From NCBI GenBank assembly GCA_964426675.1, contig CAYRRM010000026.1, positions 1 to 42,626 of the forward strand: 42,626 nucleotides of DNA. Direction: 5' to 3'. The number at the start of each line of letters is the position of its first letter. Within the stretch, counting starts at the first letter, position 1. Shown in pieces: positions 8,249-17,626 of the stretch. The translations under genes were made by a program, and so were the position numbers. The stretch is from DYMC01 sp035406705. GTDB taxonomy: Bacteria; Verrucomicrobiota; Lentisphaeria; Victivallales; GWF2-50-93. The notes beneath the pieces were generated by a model. It did no database searches. It was not told the DNA's origin and saw nothing but the letters and a program-made list of their open reading frames with translations.

Positions 8249-9436
8249 TTATATCTTGAGTTGTTCTCTTATTATATTAGCAAGAGGATTATACTGAATT
8301 TTAATTATTCCCATTTCTCTTATGGCGTTTTCAACAGAATCAGAAGCGTGTGCAGTATTCACCATAACATCTTTCCCAAATTCTTTTCTAATTGTTCCAG
8401 ATGGTGCTTTTGTAGGATCAGTAGGACCCAAAACTTCACGGATTCTTTTTACAGCATTTTTCCCTTCGTAAATGAGAGCCATCGTCTTGACCATTCCTGG
8501 AGCATTAAATTCGGAGACAGGACAATTCTCTGGTCTTTTCCCAGACATAAACTCAATGATCTGATTGAATTGCTCGTCGGCATATGGAATTCCAATAAGT
8601 TCAGAGAGTTTTTCCTGTACTTTTGCATCAAGTTTTATTTTTAATTCCCTTTCCAATATTTCCCTTGCCTGAATACCTATTTTAGGAGATAGTTTTGAGC
8701 GGAGAGCATCCTTAACATGTCCATAAAAATTGAGTGCTTCAGAAACTGACATTTGATAAATTTTACACCCTATAATTCTCAAACCAGTACGACTAAACAT
8801 ATCAATTATATTACCCGGTTTTGAGCTCGGATACTTCCAGTTATCAGGTTTAATCAGAACCAGAGTCCTTTCTATATTTTCCATGTCATCATATTTTACA
8901 GTTAGCACATTGCTCCCTCTTGAGGCTGCTTCTGCAAACATTTGTAGTTTTTCCCTTAATAGCTCGTCATCTTGAGGAGATAGAACAGCCGGTTCAAAAT
9001 ACTTCAGATTCCCATCATTATCATAAACAAGATCGGCATAAGTGCCTCTTATTGTCTCTCCGGTTATTTTTGTATCTTTTATTTTTGCGCCAACTGCTGA
9101 GATTTTTCCTACGATTGCTTTTAATTTCTCACAAGCATTTTCTCCTTTAAATAGAAGAAACATAATTCTTCTAGGGCCCATTTCAGTAGGCATCAACTGT
9201 TCAAGAATATAATTTTTTAATAACTGAGCAGTTTGCTCATTTTTTGATGCCACACTTTTATATGTGAGGTCTGCATACTTTTTTACTAATTCTTCGTCTG
9301 GATGAAGCATCTGAGCTCCAATAAGCTCCAGTTCGAGACGCGATAAAAGTCTGGCAATCACTCCTCCTGTTCTCGATTTCAAAATTGTATAAGGGGTTAT
9401 TACCACATAAGATAAATTACAGGTCGTATTAGTCAT
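8249..9436 (-). CDS. ndk: Tandem-domain nucleoside diphosphate kinase (first domain degenerate)
   Basis: A 395-residue protein with two NDK folds. Normal NDK is about 140 residues and transfers the gamma phosphate of ATP to NDPs through a phosphohistidine. The second domain (about 195-385) keeps LVLIKPD, the GPTDPTKAPSGTIR loop and the active-site His363 in NTAHASDS. It also has a helical insertion of about 60 residues before the GTD-type loop. The first domain (about 8-165) keeps the start of the fold (YVVITPYTI) and a GETIRGTYAD segment, but the residues that should hold the catalytic His read YDNDGNLKYF, with no histidine. The start ATG overlaps the clpX stop codon (ATGA), so translation is coupled to clpX. 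A regulatory or structural role for the first domain is inference. Confidence 0.85.
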   Translation of the reverse strand: MTNTTCNLSYVVITPYTILKSRTGGVIARLLSRLELELIGAQMLHPDEELVKKYADLTYKSVASKNEQTAQLLKNYILEQLMPTEMGPRRIMFLLFKGENACEKLKAIVGKISAVGAKIKDTKITGETIRGTYADLVYDNDGNLKYFEPAVLSPQDDELLREKLQMFAEAASRGSNVLTVKYDDMENIERTLVLIKPDNWKYPSSKPGNIIDMFSRTGLRIIGCKIYQMSVSEALNFYGHVKDALRSKLSPKIGIQAREILERELKIKLDAKVQEKLSELIGIPYADEQFNQIIEFMSGKRPENCPVSEFNAPGMVKTMALIYEGKNAVKRIREVLGPTDPTKAPSGTIRKEFGKDVMVNTAHASDSVENAIREMGIIKIQYNPLANIIREQLKI

Positions 9437-10737
9437 GCTGTTTTAGGCTCCTTTTCTTCATTTTCTTTACTTTCTTTATATATGAGATGTGGTTCTTTTC
9501 CTTCCTTCACGGTATTTTCATTAATAATACACCTACTGATACCATTTTCCGAAGGAAGCTTATACATTACATTCAACATAATTTCTTCTATTATTGTGCG
9601 TAAGCCTCTTGCACCAGTTCCTTTTAAGAGAGCTTTTTCTGCTATCGCCTCTATTGCTGCATCTTCAAATACGAGTTCTACATTTTCCATTTTAATTAAT
9701 TTTTTATACTGCTTAATTAGAGCGTTTTTAGGTTCTGTTAAAATACGAATGAGATCGTTCTTTGTCAACTGATTTACATTTGATATCACTGGAAGTCTTC
9801 CTATAAATTCAGGAATAAGACCAAACTGAATCAAATCTTCTGGTTCTACATATCTGAGAATATTTTCATCGTCTGCCAGTTCCGGTCTTAATTCCATTTC
9901 TTCATTGTGCCTAAAGCCCAAAATCTGCTTCCCTAATCTTCTGCGAACTATTTTATCTAAGCCGACAAAAGCTCCTCCACATATAAAGAGAATATTTGTA
10001 GTATTAACCTGAATATATTCTTGTTGAGGGTGTTTTCTCCCGCCTTTTGGGGGAACGTTTGCAACGGTCCCTTCCAGAATCTTCAAAAGTGCTTGTTGGA
10101 CACCTTCTCCAGAAACATCACGAGTAATTGATACGTTTTGACTCTTTTTGGCTATTTTATCTATTTCATCTATATAAATAATTCCAATCTCTGCTTTTTT
10201 TACATCATAATCTGCTGCCTGAATTAAACGCAATATTATATTTTCAACATCTTCTCCTACGTAACCAGCCTCGGTAACAGTAGTGGCATCAGATATTGAG
10301 AATGGAACATCTAACAATCTTGCCAGAGTTTTTGCAAGTAAAGTCTTACCTGATCCTGTTGGACCTATAAGCAAGATATTACTTTTCTCTATCTCTACAT
10401 CGTCAATAATACTTGAAGAGAGTCGTTTATAATGATTATGAACAGCAACAGATATAACCTTTTTTGCGTGTTCCTGTCCTATAACATATTTATCAAGGGT
10501 TTGTTTTATTTCCTCAGGCTTTGGAACTTTTATTTTTAACTGATCAGACTTTGTATTGGAATATTTTAATTTCTGTTCATTTTTTTCAGAATCAAACATT
10601 TCATTGCAGAGTTTTATACAATTCCTACAAATTGCAGATCCTTCAGGACTTGTAATTAATGGGCCGACAAAATCTGCTGACTGCCCGCAGAAGGAACACG
10701 TGGGCAATAATTTCTGATTTCGTGTTGACTTCTTCAT
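9433..10737 (-). CDS. clpX: ATP-dependent Clp protease ATP-binding subunit ClpX
   Basis: AAA+ unfoldase that recognises, unfolds and feeds proteins to ClpP in the cytoplasm. The N-terminal zinc-binding domain has C14, C17, C37 and C40 (CSFCGQ ... CRNC). Walker A is GPTGSGKT (125-132), followed by Walker B IIYIDEIDKIA, sensor regions, the RKHPQQEY pore-proximal segment and the C-terminal GARGLRTIIEEIM sensor-2 helix. At 434 residues the length is typical. It lies 5 bp after clpP and overlaps ndk by four bases, completing a tig-clpP-clpX-ndk operon. Confidence 0.97.
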   Translation of the reverse strand: MKKSTRNQKLLPTCSFCGQSADFVGPLITSPEGSAICRNCIKLCNEMFDSEKNEQKLKYSNTKSDQLKIKVPKPEEIKQTLDKYVIGQEHAKKVISVAVHNHYKRLSSSIIDDVEIEKSNILLIGPTGSGKTLLAKTLARLLDVPFSISDATTVTEAGYVGEDVENIILRLIQAADYDVKKAEIGIIYIDEIDKIAKKSQNVSITRDVSGEGVQQALLKILEGTVANVPPKGGRKHPQQEYIQVNTTNILFICGGAFVGLDKIVRRRLGKQILGFRHNEEMELRPELADDENILRYVEPEDLIQFGLIPEFIGRLPVISNVNQLTKNDLIRILTEPKNALIKQYKKLIKMENVELVFEDAAIEAIAEKALLKGTGARGLRTIIEEIMLNVMYKLPSENGISRCIINENTVKEGKEPHLIYKESKENEEKEPKTA

Positions 10738-10742
10738 TTATC

Positions 10743-11327
10743 TCACTTTTTTACAAATATATTATCAACAAGGCCATATTCTTTTGCTTCCTGAGCAGAC
10801 ATAAAGAAATCTCTTTCAGTATCGCTTGTTATTTTTTTTAGCGGTTGATTGGTATGTTTGGAGAGAATTTCATTTAACATTTCTCTGAGACGCAAAATTT
10901 CTTTAGCGTGAATGCTTATATCAGAAGCACTTCCCTCTGCTCCTCCCCATGGTTGATGTATCATTATTCTTGAATTGGGAAGGGCATAACGCTTCCCTTT
11001 CGTACCAGCAGAAAGTAATACCGCTGCCATACTTGCAGCCTGACCAACGCAATAAGTTTTTATATTACAAGTTAGAATTTGCATAGTATCGTAGATGGCT
11101 AAACCTGCAGTAACAGAACCTCCCGGTGAATTAATATACAAATCTACGTCTTTCTTGGGATCTTCCGATTGAAGGAATAATAATTGAGCTATTATTAAAT
11201 TTGCAACATTATCATCTATAGGAGTTCCCAGAAGTATTATCCTGTCCTTCAGTAGTCTCGAATAAATATCATAACCGCGTTCCCCCTGCCCGGTTTGTTC
11301 AACAACCATTGGAACTAAAATTGACAT
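10743..11327 (-). CDS. clpP: ATP-dependent Clp protease proteolytic subunit ClpP
   Basis: Serine protease barrel that degrades substrates delivered by ClpX. From the start chosen here (MSILVPMVVEQ) the protein is 194 residues with catalytic triad S99 (GQAASMA), H124 (MIHQPWGG) and D173 (ERDFF), and the oxyanion-loop NSPGGSV. I chose the ATG at 11325-11327 rather than the longer in-frame start at 11360. It is preceded by a strong GGGGG-type ribosome site and matches the usual N-terminus of ClpP. The longer form would extend into the trigger factor gene. Only one base separates the tig stop from this ATG, so the two are translationally coupled. Confidence 0.96.
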   Translation of the reverse strand: MSILVPMVVEQTGQGERGYDIYSRLLKDRIILLGTPIDDNVANLIIAQLLFLQSEDPKKDVDLYINSPGGSVTAGLAIYDTMQILTCNIKTYCVGQAASMAAVLLSAGTKGKRYALPNSRIMIHQPWGGAEGSASDISIHAKEILRLREMLNEILSKHTNQPLKKITSDTERDFFMSAQEAKEYGLVDNIFVKK

Positions 11328-11328
11328 A

Positions 11329-12732
11329 TCAATTCCCCCCTTCTTTATTAGCATTTTCATTTTTGCTTTCAGATTTCTCTATATTACTACTGTAAAGATG
11401 ATCCAGTACTTTTCTCTCCATAATAAAATTATAAATCAAATTTCGGAGGCGATCGGTTCTGTATTTTTTAAATTCTGACGGAGTAAGTCTATTAGCCCTA
11501 CAAAAATTTTCTTCTGCATCAGAAATATCTTTTTCCGTTATCTCAATATTTTCCCTATTTGAAATCTCCCTTAATATCAGGAATTCTTTTAACTTTTCAT
11601 CGGCTAGAGATCTTATTTTTTCCATATGCTCTTCTCTTTTCTTTTCAAATTCAACCCTATCTTCCTCACTACGTATATGTGCCCTAACATATGTATCTAC
11701 TTCATAATTAAAAAATTCATCTCGCAAACTTTTTGGCAATTCAAAGTCAGGTGTTTCTTTTTTCAATATATCCAGAAGTTGACCTCTGCAGGCTTCCTTA
11801 TATTTATACTCTTTGGAATTTGTTATTAATTCTCTTATTTTTTCTTTCAGTGCTTGTAAATCCTTAAGATTGAGCTTCTTGACCAGTTCTTCGGTATCCG
11901 ATAAAGGTACAAACTTTTGAATTTTATTTATAGTAATTTCATAATTTGCCTTCTTCCCGGCAAGCTCTACAACACGAAAATCAGCAGGAAAATCCACTCC
12001 AAGCTTTACGATTTCTCCCTTTTTCTTACCAATCAAAGCCTTATGAAAGCCTGGAATAGGTTCAACAGAATCTTTCAACCATAAAAACATCCTGTCATTC
12101 TGAACCAATCTTTTAGCTTCAGAAGACGAACTTTCTTCAAGCTCTATATCTGAAACGACTTTTACCTCAAGCATATCCTCCTCTGCAACTGATTCATCAT
12201 CCCTCGCCTCGTTATATTTCCCATACTCCATCTGAAGCCTCTTTATTTCACCATCTATTTCTGCTTCGGTTACCTCTTCCTTTTTAACATCAACTTTCAG
12301 GGAATGATAATCGGGCAAATCTATTTTAGGAGCAAACTCAAGCTCAACTGAAAATGAAAAATCTTGTTCTGGATCGATAATTTCGGGAGTTCCAACTTTA
12401 TCATAATTATATGAAAGGACGTTAGACATTTTTGAAAATTTATTAACAGTTTCAGGAAGCTTAACGGAAAAAGCCGTCCTGATAATTTCACCAAATAACT
12501 CCTCTTTTATAGCTTTCATATAACGATTTCTTACCATAGAGATAGGAGCTTTACCAAGCCTGAAACCAGGAACAGATGCGAATTTCGCAATCTCTCTGGT
12601 GGTATTATCTATTGCTTTTTGAAGATTTTCCTTAGAAATTTTTACCGAAAAAATCTTAGTATAAGTACTGTCACTTTTCTCAATAATTTGCCCTTCAATT
12701 ACTGAAGATAAATCAAATTTGCCCATAACCAT
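11329..12732 (-). CDS. tig: Trigger factor, ribosome-associated chaperone
   Basis: A 467-residue chaperone that binds nascent chains at the ribosome exit. The N-terminal ribosome-binding domain carries the signature PGFRLGKAP (about 55-63; family consensus GFRxGKxP). The middle region (about 160-260) is the FKBP-type peptidyl-prolyl isomerase domain. The C-terminal helical domain is long and highly charged, with ILREISNRENIEITEKD near its end. Start ATG at 12732 follows AAAGGA by five bases; a second ATG two codons later is possible. First gene of the tig-clpP-clpX-ndk operon and divergent from the FHA protein gene. One iterated palindrome lies in the codons for REIAKFAS in the N-terminal domain. 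Confidence 0.95.
   Translation of the reverse strand: MVMGKFDLSSVIEGQIIEKSDSTYTKIFSVKISKENLQKAIDNTTREIAKFASVPGFRLGKAPISMVRNRYMKAIKEELFGEIIRTAFSVKLPETVNKFSKMSNVLSYNYDKVGTPEIIDPEQDFSFSVELEFAPKIDLPDYHSLKVDVKKEEVTEAEIDGEIKRLQMEYGKYNEARDDESVAEEDMLEVKVVSDIELEESSSSEAKRLVQNDRMFLWLKDSVEPIPGFHKALIGKKKGEIVKLGVDFPADFRVVELAGKKANYEITINKIQKFVPLSDTEELVKKLNLKDLQALKEKIRELITNSKEYKYKEACRGQLLDILKKETPDFELPKSLRDEFFNYEVDTYVRAHIRSEEDRVEFEKKREEHMEKIRSLADEKLKEFLILREISNRENIEITEKDISDAEENFCRANRLTPSEFKKYRTDRLRNLIYNFIMERKVLDHLYSSNIEKSESKNENANKEGGN
12577..12589. repeat. Iterated palindrome TGCGA-ATT-TCGCA
   Basis: Exact match inside tig. Reads A-K-F-A on the coding strand. Confidence 0.9.
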
Positions 12733-12856
12733 AAATTTCCTTTAAGTTTTTAAGTTATAAAAATTGAAAAGATTAGAATATACAGCAATTTTAGAAAAAT
12801 CCAAAGGAAATTATCTCCAAAAATAACAAAAAAAAATAAAAAAAATCATTTTTATT

Positions 12857-12883
12857 TTGACAAAGTTATTTTCTGGATATAAA
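12857..12883 (+). promoter_or_regulatory. Candidate sigma-70-type promoter upstream of the FHA/ftsH genes
   Basis: A perfect TTGACA (12857-12862) is followed after 15 bases by TATAAA (12878-12883). The spacer is shorter than the preferred 17, but this is the best match between tig and the FHA gene, 55 bp before the ATG. Confidence 0.4.
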
Positions 12884-12938
12884 TTTCCACTTCATTAATA
12901 AAGATTTAAAAAAATTAAATTTAATTAAATAAATTAAT

Positions 12939-13511
12939 ATGGCTGGAACACCACGATTAATAGTCCTGTCTGAACAATTCAGGGGTAAGACAATTGAATT
13001 AACTGAAGATGTTTATACTTGCGGAAGAACTGAGGCAAACCAAATTTTCCTCAAAGATCCTACCGTCAGTTCTAAACATTGTGAATTTGTAAAAAAAGGA
13101 AATACGTATATTGTCAGGGACCTCAATAGTACAAACGGCACCAGAGTTAACAATATACCAATCACAGAACAAGAACTTCAAAATAGCGACATAGTTCAGG
13201 TAGGAGGAATTGAAATTTTATATGATTGTGAAGATAAATCTCTTACGACTGCCATTAAAACGCAAACAGGAATAAACCTCGACGGAGCACAAGTAGGTGT
13301 ATCTACCGTTAAAAAAATGGAAAATTTTGATCCTTTTGCACAAAATAAGAAATCTGGAAAAACACAAAAAATAACGATTGCAGTTGTTGTTATTCTTGTT
13401 CTTTTAATCTTAGTACTTATTGGTGTATTACTCATGATGTTGTTTAAAGGAAATAAAGAGGATAATGCCAATTTAATGCTTTATAAAGATGTTTATATTC
13501 AGAGTAGTTAA
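12939..13511 (+). CDS. FHA-domain protein with C-terminal membrane anchor
   Basis: A 190-residue protein. Residues about 5-92 form a forkhead-associated domain, a phosphothreonine-peptide binding module, with core motifs YTCGRTEANQ, SSKHCEF and DLNSTNGTRVNN. After a linker (about 95-145), residues about 148-172 are one strongly hydrophobic helix (AVVVILVLLILVLIGVLLMMLF), then a short charged tail. The N-terminus has no signal peptide, so the FHA domain should face the cytoplasm. FHA domains often partner Ser/Thr kinases or secretion machines, but no kinase gene is in the window. The next gene, 92 bp downstream in the same direction, is ftsH, another membrane-anchored protein. A functional link is only suggested by position. 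Confidence 0.82.
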   Translation: MAGTPRLIVLSEQFRGKTIELTEDVYTCGRTEANQIFLKDPTVSSKHCEFVKKGNTYIVRDLNSTNGTRVNNIPITEQELQNSDIVQVGGIEILYDCEDKSLTTAIKTQTGINLDGAQVGVSTVKKMENFDPFAQNKKSGKTQKITIAVVVILVLLILVLIGVLLMMLFKGNKEDNANLMLYKDVYIQSS

Positions 13512-13603
13512 TAATAGCCTGCACCAATAGTCCTGATAATCAATTTTTTTTCAAAAGACATTTATACGAAATACTTTTTTAACCACATCAAAGAAGGAGA
13601 AGA

Positions 13604-15496
13604 ATGGAAAATTACCCCAAGAAAACAAAAATTGAACGCCCTCCACAAATGGCAATATTAGTTTGGTTACTCATATTTATTTCATTAGCTGCCATATTTA
13701 TTTATAACTACAACAAAAGTGAATTCGAAGATATAGATCAGTCAACATTTGAAAACTACCTTGCTGACGGAAAAATAATGTCTGTAAAAATAACTCCAGA
13801 AAATGAAAAAGTCTCAATACTTGAAGGGAAATTCAGACCACCTCATATTAATGGTTCCGAATTTGAACCTGAAGAAAAGTACTATAGATGCAAGGCTGTT
13901 TACACTGACCGCCTTGATGAGGAAATAAGAAAAAAAAACATTGTAGTAAAAGTAGAAAATAAAGATACATGGTTTAAGAATCTTGTATTAACTATATTGC
14001 CAGTAATAATAATCGTAGGTTTTCTGTATTTCCTTTTCTCTCGCCAAATAAAAATGGCCGGCAAAGGAGCTATGCAATTCGGTCGCAGTAAAGCCAGAAT
14101 GATTATGCCAGATGACCTTGAGCATAAAGTAACCTTTAAAGATGTCGCTGGCGCCGAAGAAGCAAAAGAAGAAATGCAGGAAATTGTCGATTACCTTAAA
14201 GACCCTCTAAAATATAAAATGTTAGGGGCAAAAATTCCCAAAGGGGTACTTTTGACAGGCCCACCAGGAACGGGAAAAACATTACTTGCAAAAGCTATAG
14301 CAGGTGAAGCACACGTTCCATTCTTTTCCATAAGCGGATCTGATTTTGTCGAAATGTTTGTTGGCGTCGGAGCAAGTAGGGTTCGCGATATGTTTGATAC
14401 TGCAAGGAAATATACTCCATGTCTTGTCTTTATAGATGAAATTGATGCCGTAGGTCGCTCAAGATTTTCAGGAATTGGTGGCGGACATGACGAACGCGAA
14501 CAAACTCTCAATGCGTTACTTGTTGAAATGGATGGACTCGAAACAAGTGAAGGGACTATTGTGATTGCAGCAACAAATAGACCAGATGTTCTTGACCCTG
14601 CATTACTCAGACCTGGCCGTTTCGATAGACAGGTTGTAATGGATTTGCCAGATATAAAGGGAAGAAGACAAATACTCGATGTACATGCGAAAAAAATAAA
14701 AATGGAACATAATGTAAACCTTGATATACTTGCAAAAAGTACCCCTGGATTTAGTGGTGCTGATCTGGCAAATATGATAAATGAGGCCGCACTTCTCGCA
14801 GCAAGATTAAATAAAAAAGCCGTTTCAATGCCTGAACTCGAAGAGGCAAGAGATAAAGTAAGATGGGGACGAGAAAGGAGAAGCAGAAAAATCAGCGATA
14901 ATGAAAGGAAACTAACCGCTTATCATGAAGCAGGACACACTATAACAGCGCTTAATTGTTCAAAGTCAATGCCAATTCATAAGGTTACAATTATTCCACG
15001 AGGAATGGCTTATTTAGGTGCTACAATGCAAATGCCAGAAGAAGATAGATATACTAAGAGCAAACAGGAACTACTTGGTGAAATGGTAATTCTAATGGGA
15101 GGAAGAGCAGCAGAAGAAATAAAAATAGGTGATGTCACCAGCGGTGCATCTTCTGATATTGAACATGCCACGCGCATCGCGCGACTAATGGTATGTAACT
15201 TCGGTATGAGCGAAAAGATGGGCCTTGTCCAGTATGGCGGAAGAAATGAACATATTTATCTCGGGAGAGATATTATTAAATCAGAAAGTTACAGTGAGGA
15301 AACTGCAAGAGAAATTGATCTTGAAATAAAAACACTGATTAATAATGCTGCAAATAAAGCCAGAGAAATCCTAAAAAGCAATGAAGAAAAACTTGAACTA
15401 CTCGCTCAAAATCTGCTTGAACACGAAACTCTGGATGCATCGGAAATAAAGAAGATTCTTGGAATTTCAGAAGATTCAATAATATCTGTATCATAA
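13604..15496 (+). CDS. ftsH: ATP-dependent zinc metalloprotease FtsH
   Basis: A 630-residue membrane AAA+ protease that extracts and degrades membrane and regulatory proteins. There are two membrane helices (about 16-36 and 126-147) around a short periplasmic domain. The AAA module has Walker A GPPGTGKT (219-226), Walker B LVFIDEIDAVG and the second region of homology NRPDVLDPALLRPGRFDRQ. The zinc site is HEAGH (441-445), with the third ligand in the downstream SGASSDIEHATRIAR region. The start has a clear AGGAG ribosome site. Full length and apparently intact, with a family-typical Ala/Glu-rich C-terminus. Confidence 0.97.
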   Translation: MENYPKKTKIERPPQMAILVWLLIFISLAAIFIYNYNKSEFEDIDQSTFENYLADGKIMSVKITPENEKVSILEGKFRPPHINGSEFEPEEKYYRCKAVYTDRLDEEIRKKNIVVKVENKDTWFKNLVLTILPVIIIVGFLYFLFSRQIKMAGKGAMQFGRSKARMIMPDDLEHKVTFKDVAGAEEAKEEMQEIVDYLKDPLKYKMLGAKIPKGVLLTGPPGTGKTLLAKAIAGEAHVPFFSISGSDFVEMFVGVGASRVRDMFDTARKYTPCLVFIDEIDAVGRSRFSGIGGGHDEREQTLNALLVEMDGLETSEGTIVIAATNRPDVLDPALLRPGRFDRQVVMDLPDIKGRRQILDVHAKKIKMEHNVNLDILAKSTPGFSGADLANMINEAALLAARLNKKAVSMPELEEARDKVRWGRERRSRKISDNERKLTAYHEAGHTITALNCSKSMPIHKVTIIPRGMAYLGATMQMPEEDRYTKSKQELLGEMVILMGGRAAEEIKIGDVTSGASSDIEHATRIARLMVCNFGMSEKMGLVQYGGRNEHIYLGRDIIKSESYSEETAREIDLEIKTLINNAANKAREILKSNEEKLELLAQNLLEHETLDASEIKKILGISEDSIISVS

Positions 15497-15594
15497 TTTT
15501 TTTTCTAAATTATTTTTTTTTATTTGATTTATTTCTTATAGAAACTATATTATTGATCTTTTATTTCCTTTCCTCTCTAAATCTGAAGATGGAA

Positions 15595-15671
15595 GGGGGC
15601 GTAGCTCAATTGGTTAGAGCACCAGCCTGTCACGCTGGGGGTTGCGGGTTCGAGCCCCGTCGCTCCCGCCA
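15595..15671 (+). tRNA. tRNA-Asp (anticodon GTC)
   Basis: A 77-base cloverleaf. The acceptor stem GGGGGCG pairs with CGCTCCC, with one G:U. The D stem is GCTC/GAGC. The anticodon stem CCAGC/GCTGG holds the loop CTGTCAC, so the anticodon is GTC. The T arm is GCGGG-TTCGAGC-CCCGT. Discriminator G is followed by an encoded CCA. It lies about 100 bp after ftsH, with no integrase or duplicated 3' end nearby, so there is no sign of use as an attachment site. Confidence 0.97.
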
Positions 15672-15846
15672 AAATCTTAAACAAATACAACGCAAGAAAT
15701 TGTTATTTTTCTTCCCTGAATCAAAAAAATGGGCTTCCAGGAAATCTTCAGACTAAAACGTAGTAAAGAAAATAAACGCAAAATGCATTAGTCTAAAGAA
15801 TACTGAAAACAGGCTTTAGAAATATTACGTAAGGAAAGTAGTCTTT

Positions 15847-17445
15847 TTACTCTTGTGGTGATTGCAGTTCAATCAAAAACTTTGCCCCAGAACCATTATT
15901 TTGTCCATCCAGAAATCTTATCTTACCATTCAAATCTGAAAGGATTAACGCTGAAACGGACAGGCCTAATTGTATCATAGAGTTTTGACCTAACGGAGAA
16001 AATAACTTTTCTCTCTCTTCTCGTGCGATTTCAGTAGCATTATCAGAATACGTCAATTTTACTCCATTAGAATCTTTTTCAGCTTTTACTTCTATCCAGA
16101 CTCCTTCCCTTGAACGAGTTGTTGAGAACCTTGCGAGATTCGCAAAAATATCTCTGAGCAGCGTTGGATCACAATTGGCTTTGATTTTTTCATCTCCATC
16201 CCATTTAAAAGCCGCTTTTTGCATTGAACCATTTTCAATGCCTTCTTTAATAAAAGGAAATATTTCTGTGTTTATAAGATTGACCTTGAGTTCACCTGCA
16301 CAAAACAAAGTATTTCTAATATCCAGATTTACATCATAAGCATTATTAATGGATTTTGCAACAAGATCCAGGATAAATTGTTCAGCTCCCTGTTCCTTTA
16401 TCAAGGCAAGATTTGATTTTATTGAATCAATGTCCTCCAAAGAAGAGGATGCAAGTCCTGTAAGAAGTTTTGGAAGAACTGCTAACTTCGTTGAAGTATT
16501 TGAATTTCCAAGAGCCACACACTCTCCAATTATATCAGAGACAGTCATAGATAATATACTGAGCAATTTATACCATTCTGGATCATTTTTAGTCTGTACA
16601 TTAAAAACAACTATCACTGCGAAAAAATTATCTTTTTTAAGAGGGAGAAAGTATTTATCATCTTTATGTTTTGTAGTCTTACATTCTTTAAGAAAATCAG
16701 AATTCTCTTTCAGAAATGAGTTAGCTTCTTCATCGCTTATCCCGTTGAAACAATGCAAAGTCCACTTATTAGAAATATAAGAAGCCGCTAATCCTTTATC
16801 TGAATCCATTAAATCAAGAAAAGATTTTAAAGCCGGAATAAATGCACTTGTAATGTTTTTTGTAGCATTTGGGGTTTTAAGTTTGCATAAGCCTCTTATT
16901 ATTGCTTCAAGCCATTTTTTTCTGCGTTTTTCCGTCCATTCCAGATTCCATTTTGCAGTTAAAGAAAGAGCTAACTGAAAAATTTCTTCAGCTTGAAAAG
17001 GTTTCTTTATGTATAATAATTTTTCAGGGCGTCCCACCTGTTCGGCAATTTGCTTTTGGTCATGATCAGCATAGGCTGTCATTATAACTATTTCTACATC
17101 TTTATCTATCTCACGGATTTTTTTTGCAGTTTCAAGCCCATCCCATCCAGGAGGCATTCTCATATCCAGAAAAACAAGGGCATAAGGCTTATTATTCTTT
17201 ACCGCTTCCTGAACTTTTAGTACAGCATCCTGCCCCTGATTTACAAAATCAACTTCATAAAGAGGACTTTCCTCTTCTCTTGGATTTTCTGGAAGAGGTT
17301 CTCTACTTCCAAGTAATCTCGCTCTCATTTGCTGAACGAGTGAAACGGTTTCATTGGTTTTGCCTGTTTGAAGAAGAAGTTTTGCAAGTTGTTCGCAAAG
17401 ATCCTTTTGATCATCTACTATAAGAATTCGATTATTTTTTTCCAT
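15847..17445 (-). CDS. Receiver-domain signalling protein with degenerate histidine-kinase-like C-terminus
   Basis: A 532-residue protein. The N-terminal receiver domain has acidic residues D11/D12 (ILIVDDQ), phosphoacceptor D94 (VFLDMRMPP), T123 (MTAYAD) and K148 (YIKKPF). About 40 residues are inserted between the first helix and second strand, so the acceptor Asp is displaced from its usual place near 55. Residues about 190-330 resemble a GAF-like sensory region. The C-terminus (about 420-530) has the shape of a GHKL ATPase: NLARFST as N-box, SDNATEI as G1, then GLSVSALILSDLNGKI and GSGAKFLIEL. I find no H-box histidine. There is no DNA-binding output. ATG at 17445 has GGAG upstream and begins at the receiver; the longer frame to 17541 starts with TTG. 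Confidence 0.78.
   Translation of the reverse strand: MEKNNRILIVDDQKDLCEQLAKLLLQTGKTNETVSLVQQMRARLLGSREPLPENPREEESPLYEVDFVNQGQDAVLKVQEAVKNNKPYALVFLDMRMPPGWDGLETAKKIREIDKDVEIVIMTAYADHDQKQIAEQVGRPEKLLYIKKPFQAEEIFQLALSLTAKWNLEWTEKRRKKWLEAIIRGLCKLKTPNATKNITSAFIPALKSFLDLMDSDKGLAASYISNKWTLHCFNGISDEEANSFLKENSDFLKECKTTKHKDDKYFLPLKKDNFFAVIVVFNVQTKNDPEWYKLLSILSMTVSDIIGECVALGNSNTSTKLAVLPKLLTGLASSSLEDIDSIKSNLALIKEQGAEQFILDLVAKSINNAYDVNLDIRNTLFCAGELKVNLINTEIFPFIKEGIENGSMQKAAFKWDGDEKIKANCDPTLLRDIFANLARFSTTRSREGVWIEVKAEKDSNGVKLTYSDNATEIAREEREKLFSPLGQNSMIQLGLSVSALILSDLNGKIRFLDGQNNGSGAKFLIELQSPQE
16132..16144. repeat. Iterated palindrome TGCGA-GAT-TCGCA
   Basis: Exact match in the N-box region of the signalling protein gene, flanked by T and A. 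Reads A-N-L-A. Confidence 0.9.
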
Positions 17446-17626
17446 CTTTTTTTTCTCCGTTCTTATCCAACGACGAAAGTCTGGAGATTTTGTAATTTTC
17501 TCACTATCTTTGTAAAATACACCATCAGTAAAACTAATCAAGTGAAAAGTAAAATAGATTAAATTAAATAATGTTCTATTTTACATTTTATCAGCATAAT
17601 GTATCGGCTCATTAACTATTTTTAGA

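Noticed and set aside
11328..11360. Longer clpP start at 11360
   Set aside because: It would extend into tig and adds a non-family extension; the ATG at 11327 has a strong ribosome site.
11446..11456. GGCGATCGG, resembling the cyanobacterial HIP1 octamer GCGATCGC
   Set aside because: It lacks the last C, and I found no exact HIP1. The iterated motif here has a three-base spacer and different flanks.
15595..15671. tRNA-Asp as an integration site
   Set aside because: No integrase gene, no repeated tRNA 3' end and no composition shift next to it.
15553..15756. Open frame of 67 codons across the tRNA-Asp gene
   Set aside because: It is a chance frame through the tRNA and its flanks, with no ribosome site.
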